DNA of 64,000 nucleotides from Lichenostomus cassidix (Eukaryota > Chordata > Aves > Passeriformes > Meliphagidae). The DNA lies in assembly GCA_008360975.2 (NCBI GenBank), contig VLJF02000034.1, positions 744,001 through 808,000 of the forward strand. The letters are read 5' to 3'. The notes under the pieces are model-generated. The model was not told where the DNA came from. It was given only the letters and a program-made list of their open reading frames with translations, and searched no databases. Each line of letters starts with the position of its first letter. Positions within the stretch are counted from its first letter, which is position 1. Positions 52,501-61,270 of this stretch are shown piece by piece. The translations under genes and the position numbers were made by a program.

Positions 52501-52945
52501 AACAAGCAGATTTTGGTGTTCCTAGAAGGATTTGGGGGTGAAAAGAGTGGATTTTGGGATTCCTAAAGGGATTTTGGAGTAAAATTCTGGGATTTTTGGG
52601 ATTCCTAGAGGAATTTTGGGGTCGAATAAATGTTTTTTTGGATTCCTAGAGGAATTTTGGGGTCAAATAAATGGATTTTTGGGATTCCTAGAGGAATTTT
52701 GGGGTGAAATATGAGGATTTTGGGGTGAAACAAGCAGATTTTGGGATTCCTAAAGGGATTTTTGGAGGAAAATTCTGGGATTTTTGGGGGATTCCTAGAG
52801 GAATTTTGGGATTCCTAGAGGAATTTTGGGGTGAAATATGAGGATTTTGGGATTCCTAGGGGAATTTTGGGATCGAATAAATGGATTTTGGGATTCCTAG
52901 AGGAATTTTGGGGTCGAACAAGAGGATTTTGGGATTTCGGGATGC
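49521..52945 (-). repeat. ATP1B2 intron 5, part c: GGATTTTGGGGTGAAAAAAGC and GATTCCTAGAGGAATTTTGG arrays
   Basis: 49521-50160 is about 36-bp CAGCAGGATTTTGGGGTGAA, AAAAGCAAATTTTGGG. 50160-52945 is about 40-bp GATTCCTAGAGGAATTTTGG, GGTGAAACAAGTGGATTTTG. Each unit carries the perfect dyad ATTCC-TAGA-GGAAT. Nothing else is seen. Confidence 0.94.
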
Positions 52946-52970
52946 TCCAGGAGGATCTCCTCCCCCTTAC

Positions 52971-52994
52971 CGGGTCACCCTTTTTCCGAGGCCG
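52971..52994 (-). other. Candidate 24-nt microexon in ATP1B2 intron 5
   Basis: A second unique island: CTCGTCTCTGCCCAG (AG at 52996-52995), then 24 bases reading Arg-Pro-Arg-Lys-Lys-Gly-Asp-Pro, then donor gtaagg (GT at 52970-52969). The length keeps frame between exons 5 and 6. It resembles the island at 48744 in flanks (GCCCAG ... gtaagg), and both sit at the junction of two array types. Confidence 0.25.
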
Positions 52995-53009
52995 CTGGGC
53001 AGAGACGAG

Positions 53010-54110
53010 AGACAGTGAGGGACAGAGGGGACATTGGGGACATTATGGACATTGGGGACGTTGGGGACATTATGGACATTGGGGACGTTGGGGGACATTA
53101 TGGACATTGAGTGGACATTGGGGGTCATTGGAGACATTGAGGACATTGGGGGATAATGGGGACATTGAGGACATTGGGGACATTATGGACATTAGGGACA
53201 TTGGGGACATTGTGGACATTAGGGACATTGGACATTGGAGACATTGGGGACTTTGGGGACATTGGGGTTACTGGGGAAATCATTTGGGACATTATGGACA
53301 TTGAGTGGACATTGGGGACATTAGGGTTATTGGGGACATCGTTTGGGACATTAGGGACATTGGGAGACATTGGGGGACCCTGGGGATGTTGGGGACATTG
53401 GGGGATAATGGGGACATTGAGGACATTGGGGACATTGGGGATATTGGGGACATTGGGGTTATTGGGGACATTGGGGACATTAGGGACATTGAGTGGACAT
53501 TGGGGACATTGGGGACATCATTGGGGACATCATTGGGGACATTACTGGGGACATTATGGACATTGAGTGGACATTGGGGGACATTGAGGACATTTGGGAC
53601 ATTGGGGGACACTGAATGGGGACATTGGGGGACATTGGGGACACTGGGGACACCCCGAGGTGACACTGGGGACACTCAAAGGGACATTGGGGGACACTAA
53701 ATGGGGACATTGGGGACATCATTGGGGACATTATTGGGGACATTATGGACATTGAGTGGACATTGAGGGACATTGAGGACATTAGGGACATTGGGGACAT
53801 TGGGGACATTTTTGGGGAGACACCAAGGGGACCCTGGGGACACTCAAAGGGACATTGGGGGACACTGAATGGTGACATTGGGGACATCACTGGGGACATT
53901 ATGGACATTGAGGACATTGGGGACATTGGGGACACTGGGGACATTGTGGACATTGGAGACGTTATGGACATTGAGTGGACACTGGGGACACTGGGGACAC
54001 CCGAGGTGACACTGGGGACACCTTTGGGGACACTGGGGACACTGGGGACACCCGAGGTGACACTGGGGACACTGAGGAGGGGGAGGTGACACCGAGGGGT
54101 TGGGGACAAT
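53010..54110 (-). repeat. ATP1B2 intron 5, part d: GGGGACATTATGGACATTGAG array
   Basis: GGGGACATTGGGGACATTAT and GACATTGAGTGGACATTGGG units, like part b but with ATGGACATTGAGTGG variants. On the minus strand every unit holds a CCAAT pentamer. Confidence 0.93.
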
Positions 54111-54118
54111 GACGTCAC

Positions 54119-54175
54119 CTTGGCGGCGCAGATGATGTTGATGCTCTTGTTCTGCCCGGGGAAGAAGTTGATGAC
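54119..54175 (-). CDS. ATP1B2: ATP1B2 exon 5
   Basis: 57 nt. Acceptor CCCCCAG (AG at 54177-54176), donor AAG|gtgacg (GT at 54118-54117). It reads VINFFPGQNKSINIICAAK. It aligns with the beta-2 segment VINFYAGxNQSxNVTC. It provides one glycosylation sequon (NKS) and the fifth conserved Cys. The phase is 0 at both ends. Confidence 0.95.
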
Positions 54176-54880
54176 CTGGGGGGAGAAACCAGTATGAACC
54201 AGTATGGACCAGTATGGACCAGTATGGACCAGTATGGATGAGTGTGGACCAGTATGGACCAGTATGAACTGGTATGGACCAGTATAAACCAGTATGAACC
54301 GGTATGAACTGGTATGGGCCAGTATGGACCAGTACAAACCAGTATAAACCAATATGGACCAGTATAAGCCAGTATGAACTAGTATGGACCAGTATGGACC
54401 AGTATAAACCAGTATGAATCAGTATGAACCAGTATGAACCGGTATGGACCAGTATAAGCCAGTATGGGTAAGTGTGGACTGGTATGGACCAGTATGAACC
54501 AGTATGAACTGGTATGGACTGGTGTGGACCAGTATAAACCAGTATGAACCAGTATGGATCAGTGTGGACCAGTATAAACCAGTATAGACCAGTATGGACC
54601 AGTATGGATCAATGTGGACTGGTATAAACCATTATGGACCAGTCTGAACTGGTAAGGACCGGTATGGACCAGTATAAACCAGTATAGACCAGTACAGACC
54701 AGTGTGGACTAGCATAGACCAGCATGGAGCAGTATGAACCAGTATAAACCAGTCTGGACCGGTACGGAATGGTACAAATCAGTATAAACCAGTATGGACC
54801 AGTATGGATTGGTGAGAACCATTATGAACTGGCAAGAACCAGTATAAACCAGTATCGACCAGTACGGACCAGTGCAGAGC
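54176..54880 (-). repeat. ATP1B2 intron 4, part a: 10-bp ACCAGTATGG array
   Basis: About 65 consecutive decamers ACCAGTATGG / ACCAGTATAA with a TA step every 10 bp, i.e. in phase with the DNA helical repeat. Nothing else is seen. Confidence 0.95.
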
Positions 54881-55593
54881 AGGAAGCTGCACTGAGCATA
54901 TCCCATGGCCTCCCAGTCCATCCCAGTCCATTCCCAGTCCATCCCAGTTCCATCCCAGTCCATCCCAGTCCATTCCCAGTTCATCCCAGTCCATTCCCAG
55001 TTCATCCCAGTCCATCACAGTCCAGCTCAGTTCATCCCAGTTCATCCCAGTACAGCCCAGTTCAATGCAACTCATGGCTGACAACCACTGGGCACTGTCC
55101 CAGTCCATCCCAGTCCATCCCAGTTCATCCCAGTTCAACTCAACTCATAACCAGCAATCACCGGGTGCCATCCCAGTGCTCCCAGTCCATCCCAGTCCAT
55201 CCCAGTCCATCCCAGTCCATCCTAGTGCCTCCCAGTCCAACACAACTCATAGCTAAGAACCACCAGACACTCTCCCAGTCCATTCCAGTCCCATTCAATA
55301 CAACAACACAACACAATATCTGCCACCAGTCATACTCCCAGTGCCTCCCAGTCCCTCCCAATGCCTCCCAGTGCCTCCCAGTCCATCCCAGTCCATCCCA
55401 GACCCTCCCAGTTGCTCCCAGTTCCCCCACTGACCCTGTTGACCTTGACGAGCACGCAGGGCTGGCCGGAGCCGTAGCCGTAGTCTCCGTGCGGCCCCAG
55501 TGCATCCCAGTGCCTCCCAGTGCCTCCCAGTGCCTCCCAGTCCATCCCAGTCCATCCCAGTGCCTCCCAGTCCCTCCCAGTTCCCCCACTGAC
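54881..55593 (-). repeat. ATP1B2 intron 4, part b: CCCAGTCCATCCCAGT array with a copy of the exon 4 donor edge
   Basis: Array of CCCAGTCCATCCCAGTTCAT and CCCAGTGCCTCCCAGT with inserts ACTCATAGCTAAGAACCACC. The exon 4 3' edge copy is at 55435-55499. The same CCCAGT core is used in the SLC16 intron at 1491-3290. Confidence 0.93.
55435..55499 (-). pseudogene. Duplicated donor edge of ATP1B2 exon 4
   Basis: Minus strand GGGCCGCACGGAGACTACGG continues to GTCAACAGG|gtcagt. It reads GPHGDYGYGSGQPCVLVKVNR, identical in protein to the genuine exon end with one synonymous change (GGC to GGA). It lies about 160 bp downstream of the genuine donor and carries a complete donor. Confidence 0.95.
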
Positions 55594-55799
55594 CCTGTTG
55601 ACCTTGACGAGCACGCAGGGCTGGCCGGAGCCGTAGCCGTAGTCGCCGTGCGGCCCCAGGCCGGCGCAGGGCCCCAGCAGGGAGCGGTTGAAGCGACAGG
55701 CGCGTTTGGGGTAGTTGGGCACGGAGTCGTCGGGCTGCTCGTTGTAGCGGCCGGCCGGACAGGCGGCGTTGCGAGAGGCCTGGACGCTGTCGTTGTAGG
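55594..55799 (-). CDS. ATP1B2: ATP1B2 exon 4: extracellular domain
   Basis: 206 nt. Acceptor CCCCTCAG (AG at 55801-55800), donor AACAGG|gtcagt (GT at 55593-55592). It reads (P)YNDSVQASRNAACPAGRYNE, then QPDDSVPNYPKRACRFNRSL, then LGPCAGLGPHGDYGYGSGQP, then CVLVKVNR. It contains four of the six conserved extracellular cysteines and sequons NDS and NRS. YEQP-type and NYPKRACxFNR motifs are strongly beta-2-like. It is CpG-rich, with only short unique flanks. Confidence 0.97.
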
Positions 55800-57186
55800 C
55801 TGAGGGGAAGGGGAGAGGGCGGCGGGTGACCGGTGCTGACCAGTAGGGACTGGGAGATGGTCAGAGCTTGCCTGGTACTGGTTTGGGTCGTCCCAGTATG
55901 GTTAGGGTCATCCCAGTATGAGTTAGGGTCATCCCAGTATGGGTAGGGCCATCCCAGTATGAGTTAGGGTCATCCCAGTATGGGTTAGGGTCATCCCAGT
56001 ATGGGTTTGTTGTGTTCCAGTATGGGTAGAGTCATCCCAGTATGGGTTAGGGTCATCCCAGTATGAGTTAGGGTCATCCCAGTATGGGTTAGGGTCATCC
56101 CAGTATGGGTTTGTTGTGTTCCAGTATGGGTTAGGGTCATCCCAGTATGAGTTTGTTGTGTTCCAGTATGGGTTAGGGTCATCCCAGTATGGGTAGGACC
56201 ATTCCAGTATGGGTAAAGTCATCCCAGTATGGGTTTGTTGTATTCCAGTATAGGTAAAGTCATCCCAGTATGGTTAGGGTCATTCCAGTATGGGTTAGGG
56301 TCATCCCAGTACAGGTAGGACCATTCCAGTATGGGTTTGTTGTATCCCAGTATGAGTTTGTTGTGATCCAGTATGGTTAGGGTCATCCCAGTTTGGGTAG
56401 GACCATCCCAGTATGAGTTAGGGCCATCCCAGTATGAGTTAGTGTCATCCCAGTATGGGTTAGTGTCATCCCAGTATGGGTTAGGGTCATCCCAGTATGA
56501 GAAGAGTCATCCCAGTATGAGTTTGTTGTGTTCCAGTATGGTTAGTGTCATCCCAGTATGGGTTTGTTCCATTCCAGTATGGTTATGGTCATCCCAGTAT
56601 GAGTTAGGGTCATCCCAGTATGAGTTTGTTGTATTCCAGTAGGGGTAAAGTCATCCCAGTATGGGTTAGGGTCATCCCAGTATGAGTTAGGGTCATCCCA
56701 GTATGGGTTTGTTGTGTTCCAGTATGGGTAGAGTCATCCCAGTATGGGTTTGTTCCATCCCAGTATGGTTTAGAGTCATCCCAGTATGGGTAAAGTCATC
56801 CCAGTATGGATAGGGTCATCCCAGTATGGGTTTGTTCCATCCCAGTATGGGTTTGTTCCATCCCAGTATGGTTAGTGTCATCCCAGTATGGGTTTGTTCC
56901 ATCCCAGTATGGTTAGGATCATCCCAGTAAGGGGCAGAATTCTCCCAGGGCATCCCAGTATGGACTGGGGCCTTCCCAGTGCCACCAGTATGGCTTAGTG
57001 CCCTCCCAGTTCCCTCCCAGTTCATTCCCAGTTCCATCCCAGTCCATCCCAGTCCATTCCCAGTCCATTCCCAGTCCCTCCCAGTTCCCTCCCAGTCCCG
57101 CCCAGTCCATTCCCAGTCCATCCCAGTTCCCTCCCAGTCCATTCCAGTTCCATCCCAGTTCCTCCCAGTGCTCCCAGTTCACTCAC
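55800..57186 (-). repeat. ATP1B2 intron 3: CATCCCAGTATGGGTTAGGGT array
   Basis: 20-bp units TCATCCCAGTATGGGTTAGG / TTTGTTGTGTTCCAGTATGG from 55890 to 56950, then CCCAGTCCATTCCCAGTTCC to 57180. The TTAGGG hexamers are single and part of the unit, not telomeric. Confidence 0.94.
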
Positions 57187-57291
57187 GCTCCAGGAACTGG
57201 TGCAGAGCTCTCACATACTGCTGCCAGGTCTGGCTCTGGGTGACATTGAAGGTGACATCGAGACCCTCGGCACAGGGGCGGATCATCAGCC
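57187..57291 (-). CDS. ATP1B2: ATP1B2 exon 3: extracellular stalk
   Basis: 105 nt. Acceptor TGTCCCCAG (AG at 57293-57292), donor GAGC|gtgagt (GT at 57186-57185). It reads (G)LMIRPCAEGLDVTFNVTQSQ, then TWQQYVRALHQFLE(P). It aligns with beta-2 PGLMIRPxTExLDVxxNVS...W. Sequon NVT. Phases 1 and 1 agree with exons 2 and 4. The Cys in RPC is additional to the six conserved cysteines. Confidence 0.95.
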
Positions 57292-58025
57292 CTGGGGACA
57301 GCGGGGACATCGTTGGGGACATCGAGGACATCGTTGGGGACAGTGGGGATATTGGGGACATTGGGGGAATTGAGTTCATTGGGGACATTGGGGGATTGGG
57401 GACATTGAGGGACATTGGGGACATTGGGGGACATTGGGGACATTGGGGACATTGGGGACATTGGGGGACATTGGGGACATTGGGGACGTTGGGGACATTG
57501 GGGATGTTGGGGACGTTGGGGACATTGAGGACATCAGGGGATTGGGGACATTGAAGGGACAGTGGGGATATTGGGAACATTGGGGGATTGGGGACACTGG
57601 GGACATTGGGGACATCGTTGGGGGCATTGGAGACATTGGAGACATTGGGGACATTGAGGGACATTGGGGACATTGGGGATATTGGGGATGTTGGGGACAT
57701 TGAGTTCACTGGGGACATTGGGGACATCGTTGGGGACATTGGGCATATTGGGGATATTGGGGACATTGGGAACATTGAGTTCATTGGGGACATTGAGGGA
57801 CATTGGGGACAGTGGGGATGTTGGGGACATTGGGGGACATCGGGGACATCATTGGGGACATTCAGGACATCACTGGGGACACCAGGGTCACAGAGGGGTC
57901 ACACGAGGTGACACAGAGGGGTGACACAGAGGTCACATCACGAGGTGACATCACAGGGATCACAGGAGGACACGGGGAGGTCACCGGGGGGTCACACGGG
58001 GGAGAGGGACACAGGGGTGTCCCGA
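57292..58025 (-). repeat. ATP1B2 intron 2, part a: GGGGACATTGGGGACATT array
   Basis: 9-12-bp ACATTGGGG units to 57890, then AGGTGACATCACAGGGGTCA-type units to about 58025. It is the same family as the intron 5 arrays although separated by 3 kb and two exons. Confidence 0.92.
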
Positions 58026-60200
58026 TGACCCCAAATCTGTCACCACCCCCAGGACCCCAAATCCAGGACCCCAAAAACCCCAAATCCAGGACCCCTCAGG
58101 ACCCCCAAAACCCCAAATCCAGCACCCCCAAAAACCCAAATCCAGGACCCCCAATAACCCAAATCCAAGACCTCCCCGGACCCCTCAGGACCCCAAATCC
58201 AGGACTCCCAAAAAAACCCAAATCCAGGACCCCTCAGGACCCCCAAAACCCCAATCTAGGACCTCCAAGGACCCCAAATCCAAGACCCTCAGGACCCCCA
58301 GAACCCCAAATCCAGGACCCCCAAAACCCCAAATCCAGGACCCCCGAGGGTCTCTCAATGACCCCAAACCCCCCAGAACCCCAAATCCAGGACACCCAAA
58401 AACCCAAATCCAGGACCCCCATGACCCCTCAGGACCCCAAACCCAAGACCTCCCAGGACCCCCCAGGACCCTCAGGACCCCAAATCCTTCACCACCTCCA
58501 CCCCAAATCCAGGACCCCCAAAAACCCAAATCCAGGACCCCGGGGGTCTCCCAATGACCCCAAACCCCCCAGGACTCCCCAGAACCCCAAATCCAGGACT
58601 CCCAGGACCCCTCAGGACCCCAAATCCCCAAACCCGGGGATCTCACCATGGGCTTCCAGTGACCCCAAACCCTCCAGGACCCCCAAAACCCCAATCCAGG
58701 ACCCCCAAGGACCCCAAATCCAATACCCCCAGGACCCCCAGGACCCTCCAGGACCCCCAAAACCCCAAAACCCCAACCCCGGGGGTCTCACCAGGGGCTT
58801 CCAGTGACCCCAAACCTTCTTCACCTCCACCCCAAATCCAGGACCCCCAAAAACCCAAATCCAGGACCCCGGGGGTCTCCCAATGACCCCAAACCGGCCC
58901 CAAGACCCCCCAAAACCCCAATCCAGGAACCCCAAGACCCCAGGACCCCCAAACCCCAATCCAGGCCCCAAATCCAGGACCCTCAGGAACCCAAATCCAG
59001 GACCACTCACCCCAAATCCAGGACCCCCAAAAACCCAAATCCAGGACCCCCAGGACCCCCAGGACCCCCAAAACCCCAAATCCAGGATCCCTGAGGTCTC
59101 CCAATGACCCCAAACCCTCCAGAACCCCCAAAACCCCAATCCAGGACCCCAAAACCCCAAATCCCCAAACCCGGGGTCTCCTGAGGGCTTCCAGTGACCC
59201 CAAACCCCCCAGGAACCCTGAAAACCACAACCCAGGACCCCAAGACCCCAAGACCCCAAAAACCCCCAAAACCTAACCCAGGATCCCCAGACACCCCAGG
59301 ACCCCCAAAACCCCAAATCCCACTGTCCGGGGGTCTCACCAGGAGCTTCCAGTGACCCCAAACCCCCAGGACCCCCAAAACCCCAACCCAGGACCCCCTA
59401 GAACCCCCAAGACCCCCAGGACCCCCAAAACCCTAATCCAGGATCCCCAGACCCCCAGGACCCCCAAAAACCCAAAACCCCAACCCCGGGGGTCTCACCA
59501 GGGGCTTCCAGTGACCCCAAACCCCCAGAAACCCTGAAAACCCCAAGCCCAGGACCCCCAGGACCCTCCAGGACCCCAAATCCAGGACCCCGGGGTCTCC
59601 CAATGACCCCAAACCCCAGAACCCCCAAAACCCCAATCTAGGACCCCCAAGGACCCCAATCCAGGACCCCCAGGACCCCAAAATCCCCAATTCAGGAACC
59701 CCAAAACCCCAAATCCACCCCTCCAGGACCCCCGGGGGTCTCACCAGGGGCTTCCAGTGACCCCAAAACCCCCAGAAACCCCAAAACCCCAATCCAGGAC
59801 CCCCCAGGACCCCCAAAATCCCCAAATCCGGGGGTCTCACCAGGAGCTTCCAGTGGCCCCAAATCCCCCAGGACCCCCCAAAAACCCCAAAATCCCCAAA
59901 TCCGGGGGTCTCACCGGGGGCTTCCAGTGACCCCAAAACCCCCCAGGACCCCCCAGGACCCCAAATCCATGACCCCCAGGACCCCCAGGACCCCCCAAGA
60001 ACCCAAATCCAGGACCACCCAGGACTCCCAAAACCCCAAATCCACCCCTCTAGGATCCCCCAGACCCCCTAAAAACCCCAAATCCCCAACCCCGGGGGTC
60101 TCACCAGGGGCTTCCAGTGGCCCCAAAACCCCCAGAAACCCCAAAACCCCAATCCAGGACCCCCCAAAAACCCCAAAATCCCCAAATCCGGGGGTCTCAC
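58026..60200 (-). repeat. ATP1B2 intron 2, part b: CCCAAATCCAGGACCCC array with copies of the exon 2 donor
   Basis: 14-30-bp units CCAAATCCAGGACCCCCAAA. About nine times it contains GGGGGTCTCACCAGGGGCTT, followed by CCAGTGACCCC (near 58628, 58781, 59175, 59331, 59487, 59736, 59832, 59907, 60092). On the minus strand these read CCCCTG|gtgagaccccc and reproduce the genuine exon 2 donor CCCCCG|gtgagacccccgg at 60200. Confidence 0.93.
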
Positions 60201-60329
60201 CGGGGGTCAGCAGCCTGTCCTGGTACTTGGGGACGTGAGGATCGACGCTCTGCAGCATCACCCACATGGTGAGGGCGAAGAGCCCGGCCAGGAACCCATA
60301 GAACACCAGGTAGAACAGCAGGATCAGCC
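60201..60329 (-). CDS. ATP1B2: ATP1B2 exon 2: transmembrane helix
   Basis: 129 nt. Acceptor CCCCCGCAG (AG at 60331-60330), donor CCCCCG|gtgaga (GT at 60200-60199). It reads [20 protein letters not shown], then [20 protein letters not shown], then TP(G). [22 protein letters not shown] is the single type II transmembrane helix of beta-2, and PKYQDRLxTPG the start of the ectodomain. Phase 1 at both ends. Exon 1 (cytoplasmic N-terminus, start codon) must lie beyond position 64000. Confidence 0.97.
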
Positions 60330-61270
60330 CTGCGGGGGGAAATTTGGGGGGTCAGGACCCCAAAAAATGGAATCTCCGTGGGGAAAAACCCCCCTGACCC
60401 CAAAATCCTAACCAAAAAGGGTGAAAAATCCTCAAAATCCCACTGGAAACTGGAGAAAAATCCCAAAATAAATCCATTTGGAAGAGCAGGATCAGCTCTG
60501 GGGGGGAATTTGGGGGGTCAGGACCCCAAAAAATGGAATCTCCGAGGGGAAAAACCCCCCGGGGGTCGCTGACCCTAAAATCACAATGAAAATAAGTGAA
60601 ATAACCCCAAAATCCAAAAAAAGAGGGGAAGAATCCCTAAAATCGGGTGTGAATTTCAAAATAAAACACCAGGTAGAACAGCAGGATCAGCACTGAGGGG
60701 GGAAATTTGGGGGGTCAGGACCCCAAAAAATGGAATCCCCGTGGGGAAAAACCCCCCGGGGGTCGCTGACCCCAAAATCACAATGAAAATAAGTGAAATA
60801 ACCCCAAAATCCCAACCAAAAAGGGTGAAAAATCCTCAAAATCCCACTGAAAAAGGGTGAAAAATCCCTAAAATTTGGGATAAATGCCAAAATAGATCAG
60901 TTTGGAAGAGCAGGATCAGCCCTGGGGGGGAATTTTGGGGGTCAGGACCCCAAAAAATGGAATCTCCGTGGGGAAAACCCCCCCTGACCCCAAAATCCTA
61001 AAAAAAAAGGGTGAAAAATCCTCAAAATCCGAATAAAAATGGGTGAAAAATCCTCAAAATCCCAATAAAAGGGTGAAAAATCCTCAAAATCCTAATAAAA
61101 AAGGGTGAAAAAATCCCCAAAATCCCAACTGAAAAGGGTGAAAAATCCCCAAAATCCCAATAAAAAAGGGTGAAAAATCCTCAAAATCCCAATAGAAAAG
61201 GATGAAAAATCCTCTAAATTCCACTCAAAAAGGGTGAAAAAAATCCCTAAAATTTGAGATAAACCCAAAC
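60330..61270 (-). repeat. ATP1B2 intron 1, part a: AAAAAGGGTGAAAAATCCTC array with exon 2 acceptor-edge copies
   Basis: Units of GGGGTCAGGACCCCAAAAAA, TGGAATCTCCGTGGGGAAAA and AAAGGGTGAAAAATCCTCAA. Three copies of the exon 2 5' edge occur: 60478-60500, 60664-60694 (the best: ACACCAGGTAGAACAGCAGG then ATCAGC) and 60902-60924. Each is followed by the same acceptor-side intron sequence (GGGGGGAATTTGGGGGGTCA). Confidence 0.92.

Noticed and set aside
55890..56950. TTAGGG hexamers suggesting interstitial telomere
   Set aside because: The hexamer occurs once per 20-bp CATCCCAGTATGGGTTAGGG unit and is never in tandem.
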